The notes beneath the pieces are model-generated. The model saw nothing but the letters and a program-made list of their open reading frames with translations, was not told where the DNA came from and ran no database searches. The position numbers were made by a program, and so were the translations under genes. A stretch of DNA of 64,000 bases from contig NC_009958.1 in the NCBI RefSeq assembly GCF_000018145.1, positions 22,209 to 86,208 of the forward strand, written 5' to 3'. Source of the stretch: Dinoroseobacter shibae DFL 12 = DSM 16493 (GTDB lineage Bacteria; Pseudomonadota; Alphaproteobacteria; Rhodobacterales; Rhodobacteraceae). Shown here one piece after another: positions 44,048-54,403 of this stretch; the stretch's first letter is position 1, and each line of letters begins with the position of its first letter.

Positions 44048-44520
44048 TCTTCGTGACGGTGGGCACCCAACTGCCCTTTCCCCGGCTGATTGCGGCCATG
44101 GCAGAAGAGGCGGCGCGGCTGCAGCTCGAGGTCACGGCCCAAGTGGGACCCGATCCCGGGACCTGGCCCGGCCTGACGGTCCATGCGCACCTGCCGCCGC
44201 CGCGGTTCGAGGCGCTTTTCGCGGCGGCGGAGGTTGTGGTCGCCCATGCGGGGATCGGCACCATCCTGTCGGCGCGGCGCATGGGCAAGCCCCTGATCAT
44301 CTGCCCGCGCGACGCAGCCCGCGGGGAGCATCGCAACAACCACCAGCACGCCACCGCGCAGCAGGTCACTGACCTGCCGGGCCTGCACGTGGCCTGGGAG
44401 ACCTCGGATCTCGGCCCGCTGCTCGAGCGGCGGGCCAGCCTGGCGCCCATGCATGAGGCCGAAAGCGCCGCCCACCGGGCCCTGATCGTTCGCCTGTCGG
44501 GTTTCATCGATGCCTGCTGA
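44044..44520 (+). CDS. PssE/Alg13-like catalytic subunit (GT28 C-terminal)
   Basis: 158 residues from GTG 44044. MIFVTVGTQLPFPRLIAAMA opens the GT28 C-terminal domain, and VVVAHAGIGTILSARRMGKP plus LIICPRDAARGEHRNNHQHA form the UDP-sugar site. Together with the upstream gene it should add one sugar (glucuronosyl or GlcNAc-type in studied pairs) to the lipid-linked chain. Confidence 0.88.
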   Translation: MIFVTVGTQLPFPRLIAAMAEEAARLQLEVTAQVGPDPGTWPGLTVHAHLPPPRFEALFAAAEVVVAHAGIGTILSARRMGKPLIICPRDAARGEHRNNHQHATAQQVTDLPGLHVAWETSDLGPLLERRASLAPMHEAESAAHRALIVRLSGFIDAC

Positions 44521-45832
44521 GCCCGGTCCCATGCCCGCCGACACACTCGGCCCCGCCTCGCGCGTGCCCCCTGACAGCCCTGCCTTGCGTCGGGTCCAGG
44601 CCGGCGATCTCTGTGCCGGCTGCGGGGGCTGCGCCAGCATCGCTCCCGACAAGCTGCGCATGGCCTTGGTGGAGCCTGGCTTCCTGCGCCCGGTTCAATC
44701 GGCCCCGCTGAGCCCGGTCGAAGAGGACACGATCGCCGCGATCTGCCCGGGTCTCGGCCAAAGGGTCGAGGATGCAGGGCGGACACCCTCGGTGCTCTGG
44801 GGCCCTTATCTGGAGATGCAGACGGGCTGGGCCACGGATCCGGACTTGCGTTTCGCAGGCTCTTCGGGGGGGGCGCTGTCGATGCTGCTGTGTCATCTTC
44901 TGGAGACAGGAGCGGTGGATGGGGTGATCCAGACCGCAGCGGCTCCGCAACTCAGCATTGGCAACGGCACGGTGCTCTCCACCCGGTCCGAAGGCGTTCT
45001 GGCAGCAGCCGGGTCCCGCTATGCCCCGTCGGCGCCCCTGGAGGGGCTGCATGCGCGCCTGACCGCCAGTCCAGCTCAGCGTTTCGCCTTCGTTGGCAAG
45101 CCCTGCGATGTCGCTGCCCTGCGGGCCCTCCAGGAGCAAGACCCGGGTCTAGCAGCGCGGGTGCCGGTTCTGTTGTCGTTTTTCTGTGCCGGGGTTCCAT
45201 CCCTGCGGGGGGGCCTGGAGGTGCTTGCGGCCCTTGAAGCGCCCTACCAAGATACGGTTGCGTTCCGCTATCGCGGCAATGGCTGGCCGGGATATGCCAC
45301 TGCGACCCTCGCGGATGGCACCACCCGGCAGATGAGTTACCATGACAGTTGGGGCAGGATCCTGTCCCGTCATGTCCAGCACCGATGCAAGATCTGTGCC
45401 GACGGCACAGGTACCGCGGCAGACCTTGTCTGTGCCGATGCATGGGAAGCAGACGAGAAAGGTTATCCTCTATTCGATGAACAGGAGGGCGTCAGCTTGA
45501 TTGTGGCCCGTACGGTGAAGGGGCAGCAGATCCTGGCTGCGGCCCAAGCTGCTGGACGTCTTGAGACTGCACCGTTTGATCCCACGATCCTCGCCGCCAT
45601 TCAGCCGGGTCAGCGGGAACGTCGACGGGCGCTCTTGGCGCGACTAGCGGGCCTGCGGGTTTGCGGGCGCCCGGTTCCCGACTATCGCGGCCTCACCTTG
45701 AAGGCGGCGGCCGCCCAGAACCCCTTGGGCCGCAACCTGCGTAACTTTTTCGGAATGATAAGGCGCAGCCTGCGCCGTAAGCCCGGGCGCCCGCGCCTCT
45801 TTACATTGCCTTCCGGATCTTCCCATGACTGA
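44510..45832 (+). CDS. FrhB-like (coenzyme F420 hydrogenase/dehydrogenase beta subunit) family protein
   Basis: 440 residues. The N-terminal iron-sulfur motif is in GDLCAGCGGCASIAPDKLRM (C-x-x-C-x-x-C), followed by the FrhB core (FAGSSGGALSMLLCHLLETG; RFAFVGKPCDVAALRALQEQ; SFFCAGVPS; HRCKICADGTGTAADLVCAD). Members of this family in exopolysaccharide clusters usually lie beside pyruvyl transferases, as here, and their reaction is not settled; F420 is not expected in this organism. The start may be ATG 44510 (overlapping the previous gene) or ATG 44531. Confidence 0.8.
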   Translation: MPAEPGPMPADTLGPASRVPPDSPALRRVQAGDLCAGCGGCASIAPDKLRMALVEPGFLRPVQSAPLSPVEEDTIAAICPGLGQRVEDAGRTPSVLWGPYLEMQTGWATDPDLRFAGSSGGALSMLLCHLLETGAVDGVIQTAAAPQLSIGNGTVLSTRSEGVLAAAGSRYAPSAPLEGLHARLTASPAQRFAFVGKPCDVAALRALQEQDPGLAARVPVLLSFFCAGVPSLRGGLEVLAALEAPYQDTVAFRYRGNGWPGYATATLADGTTRQMSYHDSWGRILSRHVQHRCKICADGTGTAADLVCADAWEADEKGYPLFDEQEGVSLIVARTVKGQQILAAAQAAGRLETAPFDPTILAAIQPGQRERRRALLARLAGLRVCGRPVPDYRGLTLKAAAAQNPLGRNLRNFFGMIRRSLRRKPGRPRLFTLPSGSSHD

Positions 45833-47009
45833 CGACCGCCCCGTCCAGATTGCCCTACTGTTCCATTCCGCCGTGTCGGACAATCTCGGGGTCGGCGCGC
45901 TCACCGTGGCCGAGATCGCGATCCTGCGCGCCGCTGCCGAACAGGCCGACTGCCGGATCGCCATCACTATCATCGACTGGAAGGATCCGCGCCCGCCCTA
46001 TGTGGACGGCCCGGATGTCACAATTCGCCAGGTCCGGAGTCGGGAGATCGCCGATCCGCGCAGGGTTTTCGCCCTGCTGAGGAAGATGGACATGGTGGTG
46101 GATATCGGGGCTGGGGACAGTTTCGCCGATATCTATGGCAGCGGTCGTCTGACCCGGCTCTTCGTCTGGAAATATCTCACCCACCTGGCTCGGACCCCGC
46201 TGGTGGTGGCGCCGCAAACGCTCGGCCCCTTCACCCGCAAGCGCTCGCAGGTCCTGGCCCGGGACACGCTGGCGCGCAGCGCGATCGTGGCCACCCGGGA
46301 CGGGATGTCAACTCAGGCCGCGCGCGCGCTCGGCGTGACCCGTGACATCCTTGAGGTTTCGGACGTGGCACTGCGCCTGCCCTATACCCCGCCCGTTCCC
46401 CGAGTGCCCGGCGGTCCGGTGCGCGTCGGGCTCAACGTTTCGGGCCTGCTGATGAACGGGGGATACACGGGCAAGAACATGTTCGGGCTCTCGCTCGATT
46501 ACCCGGCGCTGATGAAGGGCCTGATCGCGGCCTTCCAGGCCGAGGGCTGCGAGCTGCACCTAGTGCCCCATGTGATCACTCATGAACAGGGCGCGGTGGA
46601 GGACGACTACCAAGTCAGCCTCGACCTCGCGGCCGCGTTCGACGGGGTGCAGGTGGCCCCGCGCTTTACCACGCCCTCGGAGGCCAAGAGTTATATAGCC
46701 GGGATGGATTTTTTCGTCGGGGCGCGTATGCATGCCTGCATTGCGGCCTTTTCCGCGGGCGTACCGGTGGTGCCTATGGCCTACAGCCGCAAGTTCGAGG
46801 GGCTGTTCGGCAGTCTCGGCTATATGCGCACGGTGGATTGCACGGTTCTGGACGAGGCCAGCCTGGCGGGGCGAATCCTCGAGGGGTTTGCCGCGCGCGT
46901 GGAGCTAAAAACCGAGGTCAGCGCCGCCCTGGTCCGCGGCCGGCAGAAATTGACTGTCTATGAGAACGCTCTGGCGGACCTGATGCGCCAGTGCCGTGGC
47001 GCGACCTGA
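45825..47009 (+). CDS. Polysaccharide pyruvyl transferase family protein
   Basis: 394 residues from ATG 45825, overlapping the FrhB-like gene by eight bases. PF04230 features: SDNLGVGALTVAEIAILRAA, MVVDIGAGDSFADIYGSGRL, PLVVAPQTLGPFTRKRSQVL and FVGARMHACIAAFSAGVPVV. It should transfer pyruvate from phosphoenolpyruvate to a sugar of the repeat unit, adding acidic ketal groups. Its 3' end overlaps the convergent Wzy-like gene by 92 bases. Confidence 0.86.
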   Translation: MTDDRPVQIALLFHSAVSDNLGVGALTVAEIAILRAAAEQADCRIAITIIDWKDPRPPYVDGPDVTIRQVRSREIADPRRVFALLRKMDMVVDIGAGDSFADIYGSGRLTRLFVWKYLTHLARTPLVVAPQTLGPFTRKRSQVLARDTLARSAIVATRDGMSTQAARALGVTRDILEVSDVALRLPYTPPVPRVPGGPVRVGLNVSGLLMNGGYTGKNMFGLSLDYPALMKGLIAAFQAEGCELHLVPHVITHEQGAVEDDYQVSLDLAAAFDGVQVAPRFTTPSEAKSYIAGMDFFVGARMHACIAAFSAGVPVVPMAYSRKFEGLFGSLGYMRTVDCTVLDEASLAGRILEGFAARVELKTEVSAALVRGRQKLTVYENALADLMRQCRGAT

Positions 47010-48396
47010 CAGCCGCCGCCTTACGAGTTCCGGCGTTTGCCCTTGAGGTTTTCGGAACCGTTTGTGTTGCGAAGCGAGTATAACGGCTTTGGGGCCGGGC
47101 AGGTTCGGTTGCAGATGTCTCATCGAAGGTTTCGGCCGCCGTGTCGGCAGTAATCAGCCAGATCCCGCTACCCATGAATAGCATAACCAGTGAATAGACT
47201 GGTCCCCAGACATGCACCGTGCATAGGGTTAGAAGCAGGCTGATCATGCCGACTACGTAAGCCAGGCGTATCTGCCGCAAAGGGTGGTCCGTCGGAAAGC
47301 GAAGGTGCATGATACGGAAAAGAGCAATGGCGAACGCACCCGCGACCGTCAGAAAGCCTGGAACCCCGAAGCGGACCGCGTTCAGGAGCCAGAAATTGTC
47401 CATTGAGCCCGAATGCATGAAGGACGGGCGCACCCAGTCCTTCAGGCCCAGCCCGAAGATCGGGTTAGCCCAGACATTCAGCATGCCATAATCGAAGATG
47501 ATCGTACGCCAGTAGACATTATGCGCATTGAAGGTGAGATGTGAGAGAAGGGCGATATGTGCGGGCCGGTCAGAAATTATTTCCAACAAAAGGTAGCAGG
47601 GCGCCAAAATCGCGATCAAGAGCCACCAGCGATACTTGGTTCTGTGGGTGATCCCAGCCCAGGCGATCAGGCTGATCTGGATCATGAGCGGAAGAAGTGC
47701 GCCGCTCGAGACCGACATGACGGTGCTGATTATGATCGCGAATGCCAGCATAATTCTTTTGGGTCGTGGCATGCGATCCTGAAGCCCCAGATAGACTAGC
47801 GCGAGAGCTGTGGAGCAGAACAGGCCGTAATGAATCGGGTGAGGGAACACCACCTGTGCGCGTTCGAGTCCCAGGCGCTTGTCCGCCCGAACATCTGTGA
47901 GCCCTTGCAATCCAAGGCTTCTGAATAAGTCCGGGATTACAGGGCGCGCGGTCTGGGTTTCGATCATTGCAAACGGCATCAGCAACAGGATCAGTAACAT
48001 GAACAACTTGATAAAAGCGACGAAGTCATCCCGATTCCTGATGCCACAGCGTGCCACCAGGTAGGCTCCCAAAAACTCCAACCCGTTTGAGCCGACGAAC
48101 TGCACAGCGCTCTCCGGGTTATTGTGTAGCATTGCGACTAGCTGCCAGACCACATGGGCCACTATCAAGACATCCACAAACAAGATCCTGCCATAACTGC
48201 CCGTCACCAGACGGATGAAGAGTGGTACGGTACAGATCAGCAGTAAAAACCGTATCGGACTGAGCACCAAAGGCCCTGCCGCGAACTGGACCGGAATGCA
48301 GATCGCGACCAGGGCCAGCGTGACGAGCACGGGCGCACGGGCATCCCGGGCCGCCTGGAAGGCAGTGGGTCTGGAGGGCAGCTCAACCGTACTCAT
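46918..48396 (-). CDS. O-antigen ligase/Wzy-like polymerase
   Basis: 492 residues from ATG 48396. About ten membrane segments and a large periplasmic loop with a Wzy_C-like pattern (FNAHNVYWRTIIFDYGMLNV, FGLGLKDWVRPSFMHSGSMD, NFWLLNAVRFGVPGFLTVAG). It should join flipped repeat units in the periplasm. The last 60 residues are hydrophilic, lie opposite the end of the pyruvyl transferase gene, and look less conserved; the real C-terminus may be shorter or frameshifted. Confidence 0.82.
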   Translation of the reverse strand: MSTVELPSRPTAFQAARDARAPVLVTLALVAICIPVQFAAGPLVLSPIRFLLLICTVPLFIRLVTGSYGRILFVDVLIVAHVVWQLVAMLHNNPESAVQFVGSNGLEFLGAYLVARCGIRNRDDFVAFIKLFMLLILLLMPFAMIETQTARPVIPDLFRSLGLQGLTDVRADKRLGLERAQVVFPHPIHYGLFCSTALALVYLGLQDRMPRPKRIMLAFAIIISTVMSVSSGALLPLMIQISLIAWAGITHRTKYRWWLLIAILAPCYLLLEIISDRPAHIALLSHLTFNAHNVYWRTIIFDYGMLNVWANPIFGLGLKDWVRPSFMHSGSMDNFWLLNAVRFGVPGFLTVAGAFAIALFRIMHLRFPTDHPLRQIRLAYVVGMISLLLTLCTVHVWGPVYSLVMLFMGSGIWLITADTAAETFDETSATEPARPQSRYTRFATQTVPKTSRANAGTRKAAAVRSRHGTGASGPPERSHRQSISAGRGPGRR

Positions 48397-48506
48397 ACAT
48401 CACGCTCCCCGTTCTGACGGTTGTTGCGGATCGGTCCGCGATGGTGATCCTGTCCCATGGGGTGGGGTCCGCGCACCCCGTCGGATCGGCATCCATTTGG
48501 CGCGGT

Positions 48507-49499
48507 TCAGAGATAATCCTGCAGGAATCGTTTTATCACGATCTTGGGGTTGAAACGATCTACATTGACCAGACGGTCCCCGGACAGCCCACCGATGATC
48601 GCGGAGGTCCCGGAAAAGGTCGAGTTCTTTGAATAGACAAGGTGATCGCAGCGGGCCAGCGCCCACATGTCGATCATCGCGTTCTCCGCTTCCAGGACCG
48701 GGTCGATGCCGTCTGCCTGCGCGCCGTGCAGGTGTCGGCCGTCCTTGGGCAGGTACTTCTCGGTGATATGCACATCCCCGAAGGTTGCGCGGATATCATC
48801 CTGGGCCCGGGCGCTGTCGGTGGCCAGGAAGATCGGGGCCTCCGGCATCTGAGTGCGCAGGGCCGCGAGGCTCTGCTTCACGGCCTCCAGGGGCCCGGCC
48901 ATGTCGGTGTAGCGCAGATGCGCGCCGATCACCGGGCGGGCCAGGGGGCCGAGAGCGGCGGCCACGGCCGCTTCGACCCGGGGGTTTGGGCTGAAATAGC
49001 GGGTCAGGTAGTCGGCCATGATGTCCCGGGCGCTGCGCCCGCGGAACCGCGGGTCGCGCGCCATGTGACCTCTCAGGCGGGGCAGCTTGGACACGTAGGA
49101 CCAGAACACCGCGAGCGCCGCATCGTGGTCGAGCCGCGACAGGTCCACGCAGGATTTTCGGTAAACCAGGGGGCCGCTATGGTCCCCATCCACCATGGTG
49201 ACGGGAAACTCGTCAAGCCGCCCCGCCCAGATCGCCGGTGTCACTCCATCCGTGCGGTCGTCGAAAAGCGCCGGGTCGGGCATGTCCGGGCTCTGGAACA
49301 GCAGTGGATAAGCATTCTCCCCCCGGGGCGCATAGACCCCGTCGCGCCAGTCGATCACCGGGCGCCGCCCGGCGAGATCCGCATAGATCAGCCCGGTGAC
49401 TGCCGAGAGCATCCGGTTGCCCAGGCCGCCTTTGGCCTTGATCAGCAGCACCTTGCCGGAGCTGTCCGCCCCGGCGGTGGGTGCGTCGGGGTTAGTCAT
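48507..49499 (-). CDS. NodZ-like fucosyltransferase (GT23-type)
   Basis: About 330 residues from ATG 49499 ([20 protein letters not shown]), overlapping the end of gmd by eight bases; an upstream GTG at 49517 is possible. [20 protein letters not shown] is the donor-site loop of NodZ/FUT8-type enzymes, and [20 protein letters not shown] is their conserved H-x-R-x-T-D segment. [20 protein letters not shown] closes the fold. It should use GDP-fucose, made by the neighbouring gmd and fcl, to fucosylate the glycan. Confidence 0.8.
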   Translation of the reverse strand: MTNPDAPTAGADSSGKVLLIKAKGGLGNRMLSAVTGLIYADLAGRRPVIDWRDGVYAPRGENAYPLLFQSPDMPDPALFDDRTDGVTPAIWAGRLDEFPVTMVDGDHSGPLVYRKSCVDLSRLDHDAALAVFWSYVSKLPRLRGHMARDPRFRGRSARDIMADYLTRYFSPNPRVEAAVAAALGPLARPVIGAHLRYTDMAGPLEAVKQSLAALRTQMPEAPIFLATDSARAQDDIRATFGDVHITEKYLPKDGRHLHGAQADGIDPVLEAENAMIDMWALARCDHLVYSKNSTFSGTSAIIGGLSGDRLVNVDRFNPKIVIKRFLQDYL

Positions 49500-50556
49500 G
49501 GCGCTCACGGCGCTCACCTTCCTCGGCGATCACCTTGATGTCGCTGGCCACCATTTCCGAGACCATCTCCGCCAGGGTGGTCGTATGCCGCCAGCCCAGT
49601 TCCCGATGGGCCTTGGAGGGATCCCCGATCAGCAGATCCACCTCTGTGGGGCGGAAATAGCGCGGATCGACCTCGACCCGCAGGGTGCCGTCGGCGGTGT
49701 CGTAGCCTTTCTCGTCCACGCCCGCGCCGCGCCACTCCAGGGTCACGCCGATCTCTGCGAAAGCGGCGTCCACGAAGGAGCGCACCGTATGGGTCTCGCC
49801 CGTGGCCAGCACGTAATCCTCCGCCTTGTCCTGCTGCACGATGCGCCACATTCCTTCCACGTAGTCACGGGCATGGCCCCAGTCGCGCTTGGCGTCGAGA
49901 TTGCCCAGATAGAACCGATCCTGCCGACCCAGGTGGATCGCCGCCACCGCCCGGGTGATCTTGCGGGTCACGAAGGTCTCCCCGCGCAGGGGGCTTTCAT
50001 GGTTGAACAGGATCCCGTTGGAGGCGTGGATGCCGTAGGCTTCGCGGTAGTTCACCGTGATCCAGTAGGCATAGAGCTTGGCCGCCGCATAGGGAGATCG
50101 CGGATAGAAGGGGGTGGTTTCGCTCTGGGGGACTTCCTGGACCAGGCCGTACAATTCCGAGGTGGAGGCTTGGTAGAACCGGGTGGTCTTCTCCATCCCC
50201 AGGATGCGGAGGGCTTCCAGCAGGCGCAGAGTGCCCACCGCGTCCGCGTTGGCGGTGTATTCGGGGGTGTCGAAGCTGACCTGCACATGGGACTGGGCCG
50301 CGAGGTTGTAGATCTCGTCCGGTTGCACCTCCTGCACGACCCTGATCAGGTTCGTGCTGTCAGTCATGTCGCCGTAATGCATGGTGAAGCGGCGGTCCGC
50401 CTCGTGGGGATCCTGATAAAGATGGTCGATCCGCGCGGAATTGAACGACGACGAGCGTCGCTTGATCCCGTGCACGTCATAGCCCTTGGCCAGAAGAAGT
50501 TCTGACAGATAGGCCCCGTCCTGCCCGGTCACGCCTGTGATCAATGCCCGTTTCAA
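49492..50556 (-). CDS. gmd: GDP-mannose 4,6-dehydratase
   Basis: 354 residues. I start at TTG 50556 because GAGGAG lies seven bases upstream and the NADP loop follows at once ([20 protein letters not shown]). GMD signatures: [80 protein letters not shown] and [20 protein letters not shown]. It makes GDP-4-keto-6-deoxymannose, the precursor of GDP-fucose (fcl at 52460). Operon with the fucosyltransferase. Confidence 0.96.
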   Translation of the reverse strand: MKRALITGVTGQDGAYLSELLLAKGYDVHGIKRRSSSFNSARIDHLYQDPHEADRRFTMHYGDMTDSTNLIRVVQEVQPDEIYNLAAQSHVQVSFDTPEYTANADAVGTLRLLEALRILGMEKTTRFYQASTSELYGLVQEVPQSETTPFYPRSPYAAAKLYAYWITVNYREAYGIHASNGILFNHESPLRGETFVTRKITRAVAAIHLGRQDRFYLGNLDAKRDWGHARDYVEGMWRIVQQDKAEDYVLATGETHTVRSFVDAAFAEIGVTLEWRGAGVDEKGYDTADGTLRVEVDPRYFRPTEVDLLIGDPSKAHRELGWRHTTTLAEMVSEMVASDIKVIAEEGERRERHD

Positions 50557-50602
50557 AATCGTCTCCTCTATGCAACCACCACATCCTTGCGCGGATCTGT
50601 CC

Positions 50603-51421
50603 TCATTCCAGCGGATAGCCAAACTGACTCAGAAGCGCACCCGCTTGAGCCACGAAAGTATCATTCTGTGCCTTGGTGAACGTGCTGCGCCAGCGTTCCT
50701 TCGTAGGGCCTCCCGCTGTGCCTGAGAAGCCAACTACGTTATTGGTATTTTTCATGGTCTGAAAGCTCTTGGACACCGCATCGCGAGAGCTTTTCTCCAA
50801 GGCATATTGCAAACGCTCTTCGTCCACGGGAAGCTTCAGAAAGGCGAGAATACGGCGCAAAGCCTTGTCGGGCTCGGTAAGCGTATCCTCGTAACGCAAG
50901 ATCAGCATTGCATCCCCGGCCTCCAGATCCAGCCAGCTTGCCAGGTTGGTATGCCAGGACTTGTATCGGTAGCGGTCGCGCAGACATGCCCCGAGAAAAG
51001 TTGGAAAATCCGACTTCAACCCGTGCACCGACTGCATGTAGTGGTGCCATGAGTACGTGGCGTCTCGCCCATCCCGGACAATCAGAATGATCCGACCGTT
51101 CAGAAAATAGGGCACACCAAGTTCGTGAGACTTGATGAAGCGGTAGGGGGCCGGGTTCGGAGCCGCCAAATGTGTTTTGAGATCAACACTGTCTATAAGA
51201 GGCATATACTGATCGAGCTTGGTCATATCGACCTGATCGCTCTGGTAAAAATAGAAGAACAGGATGTGCCGCAGCCATGTGTTGCCGGATCTTGGCCATG
51301 ATGCCAAAATGCAGTGCTCCTTCGAGACGTTCATCCATGGGAGACCCACTATCCGGTGTCTCAGATCCCGGCGCATCTTGCGCAAGGTCCGCTGATTGAG
51401 ATGATGCCTTCCGAGTTTCAT
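50603..51421 (-). CDS. Sulfotransferase domain protein (family 1/3 type)
   Basis: About 272 residues from ATG 51421 ([20 protein letters not shown]); ATG 51433 is also possible. [20 protein letters not shown] is the 5'-phosphosulfate loop, and [20 protein letters not shown] is the 3'-phosphate site of PAPS enzymes. [20 protein letters not shown] near the end matches the RxGxxGxW-type tail of the family. This is a different subfamily from the proteins at 25814, 32723 and 60446, so it probably sulfates another position. Confidence 0.85.
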   Translation of the reverse strand: MKLGRHHLNQRTLRKMRRDLRHRIVGLPWMNVSKEHCILASWPRSGNTWLRHILFFYFYQSDQVDMTKLDQYMPLIDSVDLKTHLAAPNPAPYRFIKSHELGVPYFLNGRIILIVRDGRDATYSWHHYMQSVHGLKSDFPTFLGACLRDRYRYKSWHTNLASWLDLEAGDAMLILRYEDTLTEPDKALRRILAFLKLPVDEERLQYALEKSSRDAVSKSFQTMKNTNNVVGFSGTAGGPTKERWRSTFTKAQNDTFVAQAGALLSQFGYPLE

Positions 51422-51546
51422 GTCGGTGTCCATACAAAAGCAACTGGCTGTCTCACTTGCGGGTCTCCAAATTTCTGTCGCAAGGGTCCTCAGGTTTCGC
51501 TTACATCCGGCTTGCAGTAATTAAGGGGCGAAACTAGGGATATTTC

Positions 51547-52251
51547 TTAGCTCGGGACTCGCTTGTAGATAGCATTGTCCGCGTCCCGCAGGATCAGGGC
51601 ATAGCCGTGGGACTCCAGCAGGCGGGCGACCTTCGAAACCCGCCATACCGGCGCGGGGCTGTCATACTCCACTTCCAGGAAGGTCGGGTAGATCCCCGAG
51701 GCCATCATGTCCTGCAGGGCGGCAAACCAGCTGCCCTCGATATCCATCTTCACCAGGTGGATCTGGCGATCCCGGTGGCCGAGCCGATCCAGGATCGTGG
51801 ACATCCGGTAGCATGGCACCTCGTGATACTGCCCCGTGCCATGCAGATCCTCGGCGAAATGGGAGCCGTGGGCCGTGTTCATGGGAAAATAGAGCCGCAT
51901 GCTGGAATCGCTGTCCAGCACTCCCCAGGGGTGGAAGGTCACCCGATCCTCGTTTTTCCGGGCCATGTAGTCGATGGCCAGCGGTGTCGGATCGAAGGCA
52001 TGGACCTCCGCCCCGCGGGCGGCCAGTTCGAAATCGAAACTGGCATCCAGTCCCACCCCGATGCAGTAGCACAGCGCCCCCTCGGGCAGATCCGACGGCG
52101 CATACCAGCCGTTCCCCTCCGAGCCCAGGCGGATCATGTCATGTTCGATACGGGGACCGCGCATGTCCAGCCAGACACGGCTGACACGGCGGTTCAGGTT
52201 GCGCCAGGCGCGGCGCAGGAAAAGGCCAGGTCCGCTGGCAAGCTCGGTCAT
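51547..52251 (-). CDS. FkbM-family methyltransferase
   Basis: 234 residues from ATG 52251; upstream in-frame codons to 52461 are not family-like. SAM-binding fold: LCYCIGVGLDASFDFELAAR (motif I), AEVHAFDPTPLAIDYMARKN, and the FkbM mark IHLVKMDIEGSWFAALQDMM. It probably O-methylates a sugar of the polymer. The gene is divergent from fcl with about 210 bases between. Confidence 0.85.
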   Translation of the reverse strand: MTELASGPGLFLRRAWRNLNRRVSRVWLDMRGPRIEHDMIRLGSEGNGWYAPSDLPEGALCYCIGVGLDASFDFELAARGAEVHAFDPTPLAIDYMARKNEDRVTFHPWGVLDSDSSMRLYFPMNTAHGSHFAEDLHGTGQYHEVPCYRMSTILDRLGHRDRQIHLVKMDIEGSWFAALQDMMASGIYPTFLEVEYDSPAPVWRVSKVARLLESHGYALILRDADNAIYKRVPS

Positions 52252-52459
52252 GGAAAACACTCTCCAAAATACAATCACGGCTCGGCACAGTGTTTCGCCG
52301 ATCGCAACAAAGAAACAGATTGCCTGAAAAGATGAAGAAATCTCCAACACAGGGCAACGGCTATGGGCCTCGGACGACCGCGCACTGGAGGGGTTGCGGC
52401 GTGTCGGGCACAGAGTACACAGATACCGGACCCCGCAGTGCAGCAGAAGGCCTTTCATC

Positions 52460-53401
52460 ATGGATATTTCAGATCGGATCTACGTGGCTGGCCATCGCGG
52501 CATGGTGGGCAGTGCCATCTGCCGAGCGCTCACCGCGCAGGGCTACACCAACCAGCTCACCCGTACCCGGGCCGAGCTCGACCTGCTGGACGGGGCCACG
52601 GTGCGGGCCTTCTTCGAAGCCGAGCGCCCCGATCATGTGTTCCTGGCCGCCGCCAAGGTGGGCGGGATCCTGGCCAATGACACCGAAGGCGGGGATTTCA
52701 TCCGCGAGAACCTGCTGATCCAGACCCATGTGATCGACGCCGCCTACCGGGCGGGGGTGCAGAAATTCGCCTTCCTCGGATCCAGTTGCATCTATCCGAA
52801 ATTCGCACCCCAACCTATCTCCGAGGACAGCCTGCTGACCGGGGCGCTGGAGCCGACCAACTCCGCCTATGCGGTGGCCAAGATCGCCGGAAAGGAGATG
52901 TGCGACGCCTATCGCCGGCAGTTCGGCTTCGATGCTTTCACGATCATGCCCTGCAATGTCTACGGGGTGGGGGACAATTTCGACCCCCTGGGCAGCCATG
53001 TGGCCGCGGGCCTGATGCGGCGCTTTCACGAGGCGAAGACGGTCGGCGCCTCGGAGGTGACCTGTTGGGGCACGGGCAGCCCGCTGCGCGAGTTCATCTA
53101 TGCCGACGATCTGGGCGATGCCTGCGTCTTCTTGATGAACACCTATACCGAGGGCGGCATGATCAATGCCGGCTCCGGCCAGGAGGTCACGATCCGGGCG
53201 CTGGCCGAAACCATCCGCGACGTGGTCGGATTTGAAGGGGCGCTGGTATGGGATGAAACCAAGCCCGACGGCACCCCGCGCAAGCTGATGGACAATTCCC
53301 GGCTCGCGGCCTTGGGCTGGAAGCCGAAGATCGAGCTGCGCGACGGGTTGACGGAGATGTACCGCTGGTTCGTCGACACCCATGCGACGGAACGGGCCTG
53401 A
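52460..53401 (+). CDS. fcl: GDP-L-fucose synthase
   Basis: 313 residues from ATG 52460 with AGAAGG ten bases upstream. Fcl/WcaG motifs: RIYVAGHRGMVGSAICRALT, VFLAAAKVGGILANDTEGGD, FLGSSCIYPKFAPQPISEDS, TNSAYAVAKIAGKEMCDAYR (Tyr-x-x-x-Lys) and IMPCNVYGVGDNFDPLGSHV. It epimerises and reduces the product of gmd to GDP-fucose. Ten bases separate it from the next glycosyltransferase, so they are probably co-transcribed. Confidence 0.96.
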   Translation: MDISDRIYVAGHRGMVGSAICRALTAQGYTNQLTRTRAELDLLDGATVRAFFEAERPDHVFLAAAKVGGILANDTEGGDFIRENLLIQTHVIDAAYRAGVQKFAFLGSSCIYPKFAPQPISEDSLLTGALEPTNSAYAVAKIAGKEMCDAYRRQFGFDAFTIMPCNVYGVGDNFDPLGSHVAAGLMRRFHEAKTVGASEVTCWGTGSPLREFIYADDLGDACVFLMNTYTEGGMINAGSGQEVTIRALAETIRDVVGFEGALVWDETKPDGTPRKLMDNSRLAALGWKPKIELRDGLTEMYRWFVDTHATERA

Positions 53402-53410
53402 GAGCGGATC

Positions 53411-54286
53411 ATGGCGCGAATCGCGCTCATCATCCCCCATTACAACGACACAGCTCGGCTGGCGACATGTCTCGGCGCGCTTGCGCCACAGATGACCGAG
53501 GCGGTGGAGTTAATAGTGGTCGATAACGGCTCGACCGAAGATCTGGGCCCGATCGAGGCCCTGTTGCAGGGCCGCTTTCCCGGGGCGCGGCTGATCCATG
53601 AGCCGGGGAAGGGCGCGGCCTTCGCGCGCAATAGGGGCGTGGCCGAGACCACGGCGCCGGATCTGCTGTTTCTAGATGCCGATTGTGTGCCAGGGCCGGA
53701 CTGGCTCACCACCGCTCTGAGTCTGGCCGGGCGGGACCGGGTGGTCGGCGGCCGGGTCGATGTGTTCGACGAAACCCCGCCCCCGCGCTCGGGCCCTGAG
53801 GCCTTCGAGACGGTCTTTGCCTTCCACCAGAAGACCTACGTCGAGGGAAAAGGCTTCTCGGTTACCGCCAACCTGCTCACGAGCCGCACGGTGTTCGACC
53901 GCACGGGACCCTTCATCAACGCCCTGTCTGAAGACCTCGACTGGTGTCGCCGGGCCGTGGCCACGGGCGCGCCGCTGGTCTACGAGGATGCGCTGGCGGT
54001 GGCCCATCCGACCCGGCAGGACTGGCCGGCTCTGCGCAAGAAATGGCTGCGCCTGACCGAAGAAGGCTTTGCGACCCACGGCACCAATTTGCCCGCGCGC
54101 GCTAGCTGGGCGCTGCGTGCTGGTGCGGTATTGGTCTCGGGGCCGGCGCATCTGCCGAAGGTTCTGCACCATGATGCACTAAGTGCGGTGGAAAAACGCC
54201 GCGGTGCGGTCACGCTTCTACGGCTCCGCGGCAGCCGGGCGGTATGGATGCTGCGCCAAGCGTTGCGCGGGGCCAGTAAGATGTGA
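53411..54286 (+). CDS. GT2 glycosyltransferase
   Basis: 291 residues from ATG 53411. GT-A fold: MARIALIIPHYNDTARLATC, VELIVVDNGSTEDLGPIEAL, APDLLFLDADCVPGPDWLTT (DxD), and a C-terminal acceptor part with LSEDLDWCRRAVATGAPLVY (the ED catalytic pair). Donor unknown; adjacent to fcl, so GDP-fucose is one possibility. No membrane segment. Confidence 0.88.
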   Translation: MARIALIIPHYNDTARLATCLGALAPQMTEAVELIVVDNGSTEDLGPIEALLQGRFPGARLIHEPGKGAAFARNRGVAETTAPDLLFLDADCVPGPDWLTTALSLAGRDRVVGGRVDVFDETPPPRSGPEAFETVFAFHQKTYVEGKGFSVTANLLTSRTVFDRTGPFINALSEDLDWCRRAVATGAPLVYEDALAVAHPTRQDWPALRKKWLRLTEEGFATHGTNLPARASWALRAGAVLVSGPAHLPKVLHHDALSAVEKRRGAVTLLRLRGSRAVWMLRQALRGASKM

Positions 54287-54403
54287 CATTGCCATGACGG
54301 TCGCTTTTGCATGGGGCAAAGTGCCATTTCGCGTAGAGAACACCGTAAATCGTTTCTAAAATCGCAACCGATCCTCAAAAAACTGCGGAATTGCGCCATG
54401 ATT

